Positions 47,986 through 58,300 of a DNA stretch of 64,000 bases are shown piece by piece. The stretch comes from Flavobacterium ginsengisoli (lineage in GTDB: Bacteria; Bacteroidota; Bacteroidia; Flavobacteriales; Flavobacteriaceae). Numbering within the stretch: the first letter of the stretch is position 1; each line of letters starts with the position of its first letter. The DNA is taken from positions 5,128,501 to 5,192,500 of the forward strand of contig NZ_CP121110.1 in the NCBI RefSeq assembly GCF_029625315.1, written 5' to 3'. The translations under genes were made by a program, and so were the position numbers. Below the pieces are notes generated by a model, which had not been told where the DNA came from, did no database searches, and saw only the letters and a list, made by a program, of their open reading frames with translations.

Positions 47986-49607
47986 TTACAAATCGACAAA
48001 GTATTTTTGTTTGCCAAAGTCAAATTCATAATAAGTCAAATTAGGCCAAAGCGGTTTTATTAAACCTTTTTCCCAAGTTTGTAAAGCTGTTTCTAATTCT
48101 TTTACTTTCTGCGGATTTTGTTGTGCTAAATCTTTTGTTTCCGATTTATCTGAAGCCAGATTATAAAGCCATTTTTCATGCGTTTTTCCGCTAATGATTA
48201 ATTTCCAATCACCACTTCGAACCGCTTTTGCATCACCAGAACGCCAATACAAATCTTTGTGCGCTACTGTGTTTTCATTTACTGTTTTTACTAAATCAAC
48301 ACCGTCATAAACTCTGTCTTTAGGTAAATCAGAACCAATAGCTGCGGCAATTGTTGTAAAAATATCTAAAGTGCTTACAGGTGTTTTGTAAATTGTATGA
48401 GGTTTGATTTTTCCTTTCCACGAAAGTGAAAACGGAACATTAATTCCGCCTTCAAAATGAGAAAATTTCCCACCTTTTAAAGGAGCATTTGTTGTAGCAA
48501 AAGTATAATCGGCACCACCATTGTCACTTGCAAAAATGATTAAAGTATGATCTTCTAAACCTTCTTTTTTGACTTTTTCTCGAATTCGCCCAACGGCATC
48601 ATCCAAAGCGCTGATCATAGCAAAATAAACACGTTTGTTTTCGTCTTTAACATTCGGAAAACGATCGTAATATTTTTTGCGAACTTGAAAAGGAGTGTGA
48701 GGCGCATTAAACGGAAGATAAAGTAAAAAAGGCTTATTTTTATTTTTATCAATAAAGGCTTCGGCTTCGTCAGCAAACTTTTCAGTTAAATATTCTTTTT
48801 CATCGATAATAGTAGAATCTCGTCTAATTTGGCCAATTCCAACTCGTCCTTTGCCCCAAATCGTTTTATCGGTAAAATCTTTGTGATGATGATTGATAAT
48901 ATCTGGATTATCATCTTCAGGCGTATAAAGTGAGAAAGCTTGATAAAACCCGTAATGATAATCGAAACCGCGATCTAAAGGGAAAAATCCTTTGTTGTGA
49001 CCCAAGTGCCATTTCCCGATTATTGCAGTGCTGTAACCTTGTCTTTTAGCTAAATCGGCAAATGTGATTTCTGATTTTGGAAGTCCTTGTGTTGCAATTG
49101 AAGCTTCATTTGGATAATTGATTTTATCATTTAATCTCCAATTGTCTGTTTTAATTAAATATTTAAAACCGTAATATTCCAAATTGTTTTTTGGATAGCG
49201 ATCACCTGGCTGATATTCATGACCAAAACGTTCCTGATATCTTCCTGTAATTAATCCAGCGCGTGAAGGCGAGCAAATTGCTCGCAGATGCATATCCATC
49301 AGTAAAAGTAACTCCCGAAGCGACCAAAGAATCGATCTGCGGAGTAGGAGTCGTTTTTCCGCCGTAGAGCGAAATATCATATTTGCCTAAATCATCAGCA
49401 AGGATAATAATGACATTGGTCTTTTTTCCGGAAACGGAATCTTTAGGTTTTGAAGCCAAAAAATCTTTTTTCCCTTTTGCAAGTTTTTGATCTTCTTTGA
49501 CTAATGTTGCGTCTGTATTAATTGGCCAGAATAAAAATGCTCGCTATAATCAGAAGCACTAGTAAAATGGGGAGAGCAATTTTGGTTATTTTTCTATAGG
49601 TTGCCAT
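47986..49607 (-). CDS. Type I sulfatase 2, membrane-anchored (two frameshifts as sequenced)
   Basis: Three frames join into about 539 residues. The N-terminus 'MATYRKITKIALPILLVLLII' is an anchor or signal. After a linker come 'KTNVIIILADDLGKYDISLYGG', then '[26 protein letters not shown]' with formylglycine motif C-S-P-S-R, 'IIGKWHLGHN' and 'TLIIFASDNGGADYTF'. Breaks lie at GCTCGC 49539-49544 and GCTCGC 49280-49285; restoring GCTGC at both makes the gene open. Predicted periplasmic sulfate-ester hydrolase; substrate unknown. Confidence 0.88.
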
Positions 49608-49670
49608 AGTATGGTTTTTGGTTTGTTTTTTTATGGAATGCAAGAACTTTGACAAAGTTTTACGCGTTTT

Positions 49671-49905
49671 TTTGTCATTCCGAGGAACGAGGAATCTCCG
49701 CAAGAAACTCTACAAAGATTGGCGATTTTGATTGGGTGGCTTCGACTTCGCTCAGCCTGACAAATATTACGATTATAGAACTCTGTCAAAGTTTTACACG
49801 CATTTTTGTCATTTCGACGAAGGAGAAATCTTCACGAGTAACTCCGCAACGAATATCCAATCTTTGTAGAGCTTCTTGCGAAGATTTCTCCTTCGTCGAA
49901 ATGAC
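49671..49905. repeat. Interspersed inverted repeats (GTCATTTCGACGAAGGAG family)
   Basis: Within the 334-base spacer 49608-49941, perfect 25-base arms at 49808-49832 and 49881-49905 (first arm begins GTCATTTCGACGAAGGAGAA) enclose a variable centre. A related degraded copy runs from about 49671 to 49762 and includes GCTTCGACTTCGCTCAGCCTG. The same family occurs at 63467-63565. No gene is seen in the spacer. Confidence 0.9.
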
Positions 49906-49941
49906 AATATTATGGTTACATAAGTGTAAAAAGTTTCGAGA

Positions 49942-50658
49942 CTATTTCGAAGCCAACGCAACATCAATCTCATTTTTCAAATCGTTGATGCCTTCTTTCT
50001 TAAAAATAATTTTTCCATTTTCGTATAAAATCAAAGTCGGAAAAACTCTTACGGTTTTTAAATCGGCAATAACTTGCGGACTGTCTTCTAACTCGATTTC
50101 TAAGATCTTTAAATTGGTTCCGTATTCCGATCGGATAGTTTCTAAAATGGGTTTTACTTTTTTACAAGGCGCGCAATATTTGGAACCAATATCTACTAGA
50201 ACAGTTTTATTATCGGCAATAATTTTATTGAATTCTGCCAATGATAATTTGCTTTTTAGATTCGAATAAAAAGGTTTTCCATTTCCAATCCAGTTAGCAA
50301 TTCCGCCTTCTAAACTGTAAGCTTCTGAGAAACCATTTTTTAGCAATTCTTTTTCTAGAGCAACACTTCTTCCTGCTCCTATAGAATAAATAAAAACAGG
50401 TTTAGATTTATCAAGTTTTGAAACAGATTGTATGTAATTTTCAGATTGAAGATTAAAATTTACAGCGCCTTCGATATGGTTTAAAGCAAATTCTTCGGAC
50501 GTTCTCGCATCAACAATCTGCGGACTCTTTTGGCTTTTTATTTTCGAATAAAATGAATCTAAAGATAATGAATTATGAATTTCATTTTGCGAAAAAGCGA
50601 CAATTACCCATAAAAGGGCAATTGCTGTTATACTGATTTTTAAAAAATGATTTTTCAT
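49942..50658 (-). CDS. Rhodanese-like / thioredoxin fusion protein
   Basis: A 238-residue exported protein (signal 1-22, 'VAFSQ'). Residues about 35-125 form a rhodanese fold 'QIVDARTSEEFALNHIEGAVNFNL', but the active-site loop reads 'YSIGAGRS', so the catalytic Cys of the CxxGxRS pattern is Ser. Residues about 140-235 are a thioredoxin domain with 'SKYCAPCKKVKP' (CxxC intact) and 'VRVFPTLILYENGK'. It may act as a thiol-disulfide protein with a non-catalytic rhodanese module. It sits inside the sulfatase locus, 11 bases after the hydroxylase gene. Confidence 0.85.
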   Translation of the reverse strand: MKNHFLKISITAIALLWVIVAFSQNEIHNSLSLDSFYSKIKSQKSPQIVDARTSEEFALNHIEGAVNFNLQSENYIQSVSKLDKSKPVFIYSIGAGRSVALEKELLKNGFSEAYSLEGGIANWIGNGKPFYSNLKSKLSLAEFNKIIADNKTVLVDIGSKYCAPCKKVKPILETIRSEYGTNLKILEIELEDSPQVIADLKTVRVFPTLILYENGKIIFKKEGINDLKNEIDVALASK

Positions 50659-50669
50659 ATCTGAAAAGA

Positions 50670-51725
50670 TTATACTTGTTCTAAAACTGGTTTAGGAGTT
50701 TCTTCAGTAACTGCTTTAGGTTTTAAAGGAAGTGATAATACTCCTTCAGAAAGTGAACTTCCTTCTTTTTTAGATTTAAAAATTGGCCATAAAAACTGTG
50801 CGTACCATTCTTCTTGTTTGTATGATTTTGTTCCATACGATTCTGGATATTTACGGGTAATTAATCCTGTTCCAAAAATGACATCCCAGATAAAAAACAT
50901 GTTTCCAAAGTTTCCTTTAAAATGCCCAACACCGTCTCCGCTTGTATCAGCATGATGTGCATGATGCGTTGCTGGAGTAGAAATAAGTCTTTCTAAAACC
51001 CAAGCAATTGGATGTAATATTTTGTATTTGTAAAAAGGTTTATCCCATTTAATGCTTGAATGCGCTCCCAAAGTGATAAAGCTTTTGATTACCAGAACAA
51101 ATAAAGCCGGAAGTCCTAAACCTAAATACGTTAAAGTCGCTGTCAAATAAATTTGAGAAAAGAAAACGGTATAAATAAAGTTTTGTCTAGAAGCCATAGC
51201 CATTCCCATATATGGAGCAGAGTGATGCGTTCTATGAAAACGCCATAAAAACGGAACCTGATGATGCAATCTATGATACCAATATTGCGTTAAATCGTCT
51301 GCAATGGCGATTAAGAAAAAGCCTCCCCAAAACGGAACCCATGATAATGAATTAGCCAAATTTGGCAACAAATAAGGCAAAGCTGTTAAACTAAAAAAAG
51401 CAATTACAGGAGGTAAAAGCAATTTTGGAGCTAGGAAACAAACAATATCTATTTTACGTTCTTCGCCTGTCCATTCGTCATCATACAAACCAGTCGCAAA
51501 TTCGATTACGCCAAGAACTAGCATAAAAACAGTTAATCCCCAAGTTCTGATGTTGGCAAAGACAGGCTGTGCAAATTCTAAAAATGATGGAAGTGTAATA
51601 TGCGACTGACTTATCGCTCCTCCAGTTAATTTAAAATAAAGGTAAATTGCCACTACAGGCAATGAATAAATGAAGAAACTTATTGTTAAGTCTCTCGTTA
51701 ATTTTTCTTTTTGAACTATTGCCAT
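50670..51725 (-). CDS. Sterol desaturase / fatty-acid hydroxylase family protein
   Basis: A 351-residue membrane di-iron hydroxylase-like protein. Several hydrophobic helices are combined with the His motifs 'YWYHRLHHQVPFLWRFHRTHHSAPYMG' and 'PATHHAHHADTSGDGVGHFKGNFG'. Such enzymes oxidise lipid chains or sterols using O2. In a locus of sulfatases the substrate could be a sulfated lipid such as a sulfonolipid or sterol sulfate, but this is inference. It follows a 39-residue membrane peptide gene by 6 bases. Confidence 0.85.
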   Translation of the reverse strand: MAIVQKEKLTRDLTISFFIYSLPVVAIYLYFKLTGGAISQSHITLPSFLEFAQPVFANIRTWGLTVFMLVLGVIEFATGLYDDEWTGEERKIDIVCFLAPKLLLPPVIAFFSLTALPYLLPNLANSLSWVPFWGGFFLIAIADDLTQYWYHRLHHQVPFLWRFHRTHHSAPYMGMAMASRQNFIYTVFFSQIYLTATLTYLGLGLPALFVLVIKSFITLGAHSSIKWDKPFYKYKILHPIAWVLERLISTPATHHAHHADTSGDGVGHFKGNFGNMFFIWDVIFGTGLITRKYPESYGTKSYKQEEWYAQFLWPIFKSKKEGSSLSEGVLSLPLKPKAVTEETPKPVLEQV

Positions 51726-51731
51726 GATCTC

Positions 51732-51851
51732 TTACTTTAAAAAATTATTTACTACTGCTAATCCGCCAGCCAGAATAGCCAGTGGAACTAAAAACAAGAT
51801 TATCCCCACGACAATCTTTTTTCCTATAATTTCATAATCTACTCGTTTCAT
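51732..51851 (-). CDS. 39-residue single-pass membrane peptide
   Basis: An open frame from ATG 51851 to a TAA at 51732 encodes a basic start 'MKRVDYEIIGKKIVVG' followed by one hydrophobic segment 'IILFLVPLAILAGGLAVV' and 'NNFLK'. It ends 6 bases before the hydroxylase gene and lies just after the repeat, suggesting it is real and co-expressed. No family is recognised. It could be a small accessory subunit of the neighbouring hydroxylase or transport system. Confidence 0.6.
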   Translation of the reverse strand: MKRVDYEIIGKKIVVGIILFLVPLAILAGGLAVVNNFLK

Positions 51852-51868
51852 AATTACTCTTTTTATTT

Positions 51869-51945
51869 CCTGCAAGGTTTTTAAACCTTGTAGGTATTTT
51901 TTTAGCTTTTAATTTAAACCTACAAGGTTTTAGAAACCTTGCAGG
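51869..51945. repeat. Inverted repeat (CCTGCAAGGTTT family), copy 2
   Basis: Arms 51869-51895 and 51918-51945 are near-perfect reverse complements with the same internal dyads as at 47876. It is located between sulfatase 3 and the membrane peptide gene. Confidence 0.85.
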
Positions 51946-51953
51946 TTGTGTAA

Positions 51954-53870
51954 TTAGTTATTGGTTCCTCCAGGTTTAGTAGCCTGTTTGATTAAGTCAG
52001 AAACTGTTTTTCCTTTATCAGCTCCTGTGTTATGGATTCTTCTGTTGTAAACGTCCTGCCAATCAATCAATGGGTACACATTGTTTTCTTTTGCTTGTTC
52101 GTCAAATAATTTTTGAAGCTCAGCTAGTTTTTCAGGATATTTTTTCGCCAGATTATTACGTTCGTTGAAATCCTCGTTTAGGTTATACAATTCCCAAACA
52201 TCTGTATCGAAATTGCTTGGAGCAGGTTTCTCATTGCTTCCTAGAGATTTTTTCACAGCAAAAGAATCTGGTAAATGTGCTGCAGAAGCTTTCCATCCGT
52301 CTTTATAAATAGCTCTATTTCCGAAGATGTAGTAATACTGAACTTTATGCAATGATTCTGCTTTCGGATTATCTAAAGAGGCTTGGAAAGAAGAACCTTG
52401 AATGATATCTTGTTTGATTCCTTTGATATATTCTGGCGCTTTAATTCCTGCAATAGCCAAAGTTGTAGGAAGTAAATCGGTTACGTGGCTGTATTGATTT
52501 CTGATTCCGCCTTTATCTTTAATTCCGTTTGGATAAAATACAATCAACGGGTTACGAGTTCCTCCTTCTGAATGTGCATCTTGTTTCCAGTTTTTGAAAG
52601 GAGCATTGGTAGCCTGAGCCCATCCTAAAGGATAATTCGTATTTAATCCTTTAGCAGTTCCGATTTCTCCAATATTGTTTAAATTGCTTTGGAAATTTTC
52701 TTCGTCTGTTTTTCCTTGAGCAAACAAACTCTGATTGATTGTTCCTTGCAAAGTTCCTTCTTTACTGGCTCCGTTATCACCAATGGCAACAAAAATTAAA
52801 GTATTATCCAATTGTCCGCTTTGTTTTAAATAATCCACAACTCGTCCAATTTCATAATCGGTATAGGTTAAGAATCCAGCGTAAACTTCCATGAATCTTG
52901 CATATACTTTCTTTTGGTCTGGAGTTAATTTTTTCCATTCTGTAATTAAAGCGTTACGATCTGGCAGTCCTGCATTTTGAGGAAATATTCCCAATTTCTT
53001 TTGGTTGGCTAATACTTTTTCACGGTAAACATCCCAACCTTCATCAAATTTTCCTTTGTACGGTTCAACCCATTTTTCAGCTACTTGATGAGGCGCATGA
53101 ACTGCTCCAGGCGCATAGTACAAGAAGAATGGTTTTCCCGGTGCCGCTTTTTGCTGTTTTTGAATATAACTGATGGCTTTGTCTGTAATCAATTCATTTA
53201 AGTGGCGTCCATCAGGTTTAATATGAGTTTGATCTTCTACCAAATCAGGATTGTATTGATCGGTTTGCGAACCTAAGAATCCGTAGAAATGATCGAAACC
53301 TTTTCCTGTCGGCCATCTGTCAAACGGACCCGCATCTGTAGCATCTTCGTCTGGTGTAACACCATATTTTCCAACTGCAAAAGTGTTGTAGCCATTGTCA
53401 CGTAAAATCTCTGCAATTGTTCCTTTATCAGAAGGAATTCTTCCGTCCCAACCTGGGAAACCGGCAGATAAAATAGTGTGAGAAAATCCGCTTACGTGAA
53501 CTCTTCCTGAATTTCTACCTGTCAATAAAGCAGCACGGGTAGGAGCACAAATTGCTGTTGTGTGAAAGTTAGTATAACGAAGTCCGTTATTAGCAAGATT
53601 ATCAAAAGTAGGAGTGTTGATTAAACCTCCAAAAGTACTTGAAGCTCCAAATCCAACGTCGTCCAAAAGAATCCAAACAATATTCGGAGCGCCTTTTGGA
53701 GCCGTTACAGGTTCTGGCCAATATTCTTTAGAATCAGCTAAAGTTTTACCGATTACACCTTTAAATTCTGTTTTTTCCTGTGCTACTCCTAATTGTGCAA
53801 TAAGGAAAGCTGTAACCAAAAGCCCTTTTTTCGGACTTTTGAATGTAATGCTATTTTTAAATTTTTTCAT
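51954..53870 (-). CDS. Type I arylsulfatase 3
   Basis: A 638-residue periplasmic sulfatase: signal peptide (1-30, ending 'GVAQ'), 'PNIVWILLDDVGFGASSTFGG', formylglycine motif 'ICAPTRAALLTGRNSGRVH', 'AVGKYGVTPDE' and 'TLIFVAIGDNGASKEG'. Its length and the N-terminal 'YWPEPVTAPKGAPNIVWILLDD' match a long arylsulfatase subgroup. No formylglycine-generating enzyme is in the window and it must be supplied elsewhere. The frame is intact. It directly follows the SusD gene, 32 bases away. Confidence 0.93.
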   Translation of the reverse strand: MKKFKNSITFKSPKKGLLVTAFLIAQLGVAQEKTEFKGVIGKTLADSKEYWPEPVTAPKGAPNIVWILLDDVGFGASSTFGGLINTPTFDNLANNGLRYTNFHTTAICAPTRAALLTGRNSGRVHVSGFSHTILSAGFPGWDGRIPSDKGTIAEILRDNGYNTFAVGKYGVTPDEDATDAGPFDRWPTGKGFDHFYGFLGSQTDQYNPDLVEDQTHIKPDGRHLNELITDKAISYIQKQQKAAPGKPFFLYYAPGAVHAPHQVAEKWVEPYKGKFDEGWDVYREKVLANQKKLGIFPQNAGLPDRNALITEWKKLTPDQKKVYARFMEVYAGFLTYTDYEIGRVVDYLKQSGQLDNTLIFVAIGDNGASKEGTLQGTINQSLFAQGKTDEENFQSNLNNIGEIGTAKGLNTNYPLGWAQATNAPFKNWKQDAHSEGGTRNPLIVFYPNGIKDKGGIRNQYSHVTDLLPTTLAIAGIKAPEYIKGIKQDIIQGSSFQASLDNPKAESLHKVQYYYIFGNRAIYKDGWKASAAHLPDSFAVKKSLGSNEKPAPSNFDTDVWELYNLNEDFNERNNLAKKYPEKLAELQKLFDEQAKENNVYPLIDWQDVYNRRIHNTGADKGKTVSDLIKQATKPGGTNN

Positions 53871-53902
53871 TGTTTTATAGTTTTCTAGTTATATGGTTTT
53901 AT

Positions 53903-55375
53903 TTAATATCCAGGGTTTTGCGGTAATCCATCAGGGTTGATGTTTCTTTCGCTTTGCGGAATCGGATAAAGATTATTTCTTTCTGAAACCGAGTTTTTAG
54001 CCGTTACTTTTTTCACTTCGGTAACCAATGTTCCCCATCTTACCAAATCGTACCAACGCTGTCCTTCTTGAACAAATTCTTTTTTGCGCTCTTCTTGAAT
54101 TGTTGCTCTAAAAGAAGTTTGGTCTAATCCAGATAAATCAAGAGATGCATCTGGAGTTGTAATATCTTTTCCAAAAGCTCTTCTACGTACTTGATTAATT
54201 AATTCGTAAGCTTCTGCAGTTGGTCCACCTTGTTCATTTATCGCTTCCGCTAAAGACAAAAGAATGTCCGCATAACGAATAACAGGAAAGTTGATCGCTA
54301 CGTTTGAAGGTGTTGCCAGATTAGACAAATCCAAGTATTTTTTGAAGATTGGTTTCGGAAAAGTGTAAAGTGTTCCCGTTGACGGATTAAGCAATTGTTT
54401 GGCATAACTCACATCTCTTCTTTTATCACCAGGGGCATAAATATCATAAAACAAAGCAACGTCTGATATAATATCTGCTGGTTCAGTCGCTGTAAATCCA
54501 GTAAAAGAAGTTGCTTGAAAAGTACTTCCGCTAGAACCATTTCCTGCTTGATTTGGTTCAAATTGAACCGAGAAAATATGTTCTTTTCCGTTCTTTTTTG
54601 TTTTAGTGAAAATGTCTTGAAAATCTTCAAACAAAGCATAGCCGTAACCTCCATTAATAACTTCTCTAGATTTTGCAATCGCATTTGGCCAGTCTTTTCT
54701 AGTTAGATACACTTTGGCTAAAATTGCTTTTGCAGCACCAGAAGTAGCACGCCCAGCATCTGCTGCAGTATAGGTTTTTGGTAAAGCTTCGGCATCAGTC
54801 AAATCTTTAATGATTTGATTGTAAACTTCGTCAACTGTTGAACGATTAGTTTTTAAATCTCCCAAATTGATAGAAGTAGATTCGTGCAAAACAATTGGAA
54901 CTCCGCCCCAAAGACGAACTGCCTGAAAATATAATAGTCCTCTAATAAATTTAGCTTCATTAATTAATCTAGTTTTGATTACTTCAGAACCAGAAACTTT
55001 CGATATATTATCAATAGAAACATTGGCTCTATTGATTCCGTTATAAATTTGTCTCCAAGCTACCTGAACACGGTCATTAGTTGCATCATGCGTTAAACTG
55101 CTCATTGCTCTAACCTGCGGATTTGTTGCAGAAACTCCTGCAGCTGCATAATCAGATCCCATATCGGTCAAGAAATAAAGGTTTCTTCCAAACAAACTTT
55201 GCTCACCTGGATCAAGGCTTAAAGAAGCGTAAACGGCAGTTACACTTGCAACGGCATCATCTTGAGTGACAAAATAATTGTCTTCGGTTACAAAAGAGGT
55301 AGGTGTTACCTCTAGATCAGCGCACGATGCCAATAGGCCGGCACTTAAAAGGAATGTTATAATGATCTTTTTCAT
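53903..55375 (-). CDS. SusD/RagB-like outer-membrane lipoprotein
   Basis: A 490-residue surface lipoprotein with perfect lipobox 'LLASC' (Cys18), then 'ADLEVTPTSFVTEDNYFVTQDDAVASVTAVYASL'. 'NEAKFIRGLLYFQAVRLWGGVPIVLHESTSINL' and the terminal 'EERKKEFVQEGQRWYDLVRWG' plus 'LYPIPQSERNINPDGLPQNPGY' are standard for the family. It should cap the SusC barrel encoded 16 bases upstream and bind the imported ligand, here probably a sulfated compound. Confidence 0.93.
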   Translation of the reverse strand: MKKIIITFLLSAGLLASCADLEVTPTSFVTEDNYFVTQDDAVASVTAVYASLSLDPGEQSLFGRNLYFLTDMGSDYAAAGVSATNPQVRAMSSLTHDATNDRVQVAWRQIYNGINRANVSIDNISKVSGSEVIKTRLINEAKFIRGLLYFQAVRLWGGVPIVLHESTSINLGDLKTNRSTVDEVYNQIIKDLTDAEALPKTYTAADAGRATSGAAKAILAKVYLTRKDWPNAIAKSREVINGGYGYALFEDFQDIFTKTKKNGKEHIFSVQFEPNQAGNGSSGSTFQATSFTGFTATEPADIISDVALFYDIYAPGDKRRDVSYAKQLLNPSTGTLYTFPKPIFKKYLDLSNLATPSNVAINFPVIRYADILLSLAEAINEQGGPTAEAYELINQVRRRAFGKDITTPDASLDLSGLDQTSFRATIQEERKKEFVQEGQRWYDLVRWGTLVTEVKKVTAKNSVSERNNLYPIPQSERNINPDGLPQNPGY

Positions 55376-55391
55376 TTTGATATTTTTTTAC

Positions 55392-58300
55392 TTAGAAAGT
55401 TACGTTCAAGCCCGAGATGAATGTTTTAGAGTTTGGATAAGAACCAAAGTCAATTCCCGGATATAAGTTGTTTTGTTCATATGAACTTACCTCTGGATCA
55501 TAGCCAGTGTATTTTGTCCATGTAATTAAGTTTTCTGCTGAAACGTAGATTTTTACGCTTTTTGTTCCCAATTTTTTAGAAACGCTTTTTGGTAAAGTGT
55601 ATCCTAAAGTGATTAATTTTAATCGTAAGAAAGAAGCATCTTCTACGTATCGTTCAGAAACAATTCCAAGTGGAGAACTAGAAGCTCTCGGAATTTCATT
55701 ACTCGGATTGGTTGGTGTCCAACGATCATTTAAAGTAGTCTGCTGCATTAGTCCCAAGCGTAGAAATTTCTAATTGCTGATTTAAAGCATTAAAGATTTT
55801 TCCTCCGTATGCTCCTTGAAAAGAGAAATTCAAATCAAAATCATTGTATGAAACGGTGTTGCTGAAACTTCCAACAAATTTTGGCTGAGAAGTTCCTAGA
55901 TTTCCTTTGTCAAGAGCTGTAATTACACCATCTCCGTTTGTATCAACATATTTTCTGTCTCCAACTTTTGTATTTGCTAAACTGTTGATTTTTGGTTGCG
56001 TATTAACTTCTTCCTGAGTCTGAAAAATTCCGTTAGTTTTGTATCCCCAGAAACTTCCCAAAGGCAAACCTACTTTTACAATAACTGGCTGCTGCTGTAA
56101 TAAAGAACCATTTGGAACTACTGGGAAAAATTCGTTTACACCATTTCCAATCTCAGTAACTTTATTTCGGTTGAGAGAAAATACAATGTTTGAATTCCAA
56201 GCGAAGTTTTCTGTTTTGATATTTTCGGTAGTTAAACCAACTTCAAAACCTTTATTTTCAACTCCTCCAATGTTTTGAAGCACAGTTGCATAACCTGAAC
56301 TCAAAGGCACGGGAACGTTAATTAATAAATCTTTTGTCTTTTTGTAATACACATCAAAAACAAAATTGATTTTTCGATCCAATAATGATAAATCCAATCC
56401 AACATTATATTGGTTTGTTTTTTCCCATTTTAGATCTGGATTTGCCAATCGAGTAGGAGCAAGACCAGTGTATAAAGTTCCTCCAAAAGAGTAATTTACA
56501 GATCCCATTGAAGCAAGTGGAAGATAATTTCCAATTTCTTGGTTTCCTGTTGTTCCTGCTGTAATTCTCAGTTTGGCCTCGGTTACGCCTTTAATATTGT
56601 TGGCAAATTCTTCATCAGTAATATTCCATGAAAATCCCGCAGAAGGAAAGTAACCCCAAAGCGATTCTGAACCAAATCTAGAAGAACCATCCGCACGACC
56701 TGAAAGCGTAAAGTTGTATTTTCCTTTATATGAATAATTTACTCTTGCTAACCATGATTTTAATACACTTTCATAAGCATCGCTGTATGGTTTTACAGGT
56801 ACACCGTCTTGAATAGCATTGTAAGTATTGGCATCATTAACAAAAGTTTGAGCACCAGCATTCACAACTTCGCCTTTTGTATATTGAAGCGTATAACCTC
56901 CCAAAGCAGAAAACTTATGATTCTCGCCAAAATGAGTATTATAATTCAGTGTGTTTTCATTTAAAACAGAACCTACTGATCTTTCTCCAATAGAAGCTAA
57001 ACCTTTTGTTCCCGCTCCTGTTGTTGTGTTTGATGGCGCATAATAATTTTGTTTTGTATTTAAAACATCACCGCTTACAGCCACTTTTGCAGTTAATTCT
57101 TTATTGAATTTGTATTCGCCAAATAAACTGGTTAGAATTCGGTTTAATTTGGTTTCGTTAATTGTATTATCCAAATCGTTAATCGGATTCGGAACATAAC
57201 CATTTACAGAAGTTGCATAAGGATTGTTGGTTACATTATAGCTTCCGTCTGCATTTTTAATAGGTACAACAGGAGCTGTTAAGAGCACACTAACAAGCGG
57301 GTTCGGATTTCTTCCCGCCGCCGCGCCTCCATTTGTACCAACACCATTTGCAATTGAATTGGTATAATTGGCATTTACTCCAAATTTAAATTTCTGAGAA
57401 TAGTTTCTTTCATAATTGGCACGAAGCGAAATACGTTTAAAATCAGAACCTAAAACAATACCGTCTTGATCAAAATATCCTGCAGAAATTGCATATCTCG
57501 ATTTTTCGTCTCCGCCAGAAAAAGATAAGTTATGGTTTTGAACAGGTGCTGCAGTAACAAAAGCCGCAGACTGCCAATCGTAATTTCCAGAAGTTTTTAA
57601 AGCTTCGATTTGTTCTGGAGAAAAAGAAGGCGCTTGTCCAATACTTGCCTGAACATCGTTTCTTAAACTTGCCCATTCACTGGCATTCATTAATTTCAGT
57701 TTTTTTGAAATATTTTGGAATCCAAAATAACCTTGGTAAGAAATATTATCTTGACCTTTTGTTCCTTTTTTAGTTGTAATAATCACAACTCCATTTGCAC
57801 CACGAGAACCGTAAATTGCCGTTGCAGAAGCATCTTTCAAAACTTCAATAGATTCTATATCAGCAGGATTAATTGTCGAAAGAACATTTACGCTGGCACC
57901 AGCATAAGTTACTCCTGCCGAACTGTTACTGTTATCATTGTAAATTAAAATTCCGTCAACAACATAAAGCGGTTCGTTACCAGCAGTAATCGAGTTTCCT
58001 CCGCGAATGCGAACACTCGATGATGCTCCAGGACGGCCAGAACTTTGTGTGACTACAACCCCCGCTACAGCGCCTCTTAATAGGTTATCTGCCGAAGAAG
58101 TTACCTGAGATAAATTGGCTTTTGGAACCGAAGCGACAGAACCTGTAATGTCTTTTCTTTTTTGAGTTCCATAACCAACAACTACCAATTCGTCTAATTC
58201 TTGGCGTTCTTCTCTAAGACTAATAATAACAGGGTTTTTTTCAACAGTGACTTCTAGTTTTTTATATCCAATGTAGCTTACGATCAAAGTATAAGGAAAT

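Noticed and set aside
49269..49274. GCGAGC in sulfatase 2 as another miscalled GCWGC
   Set aside because: It encodes the Cys-Ser-Pro of the formylglycine motif in frame, so it is genuine sequence.
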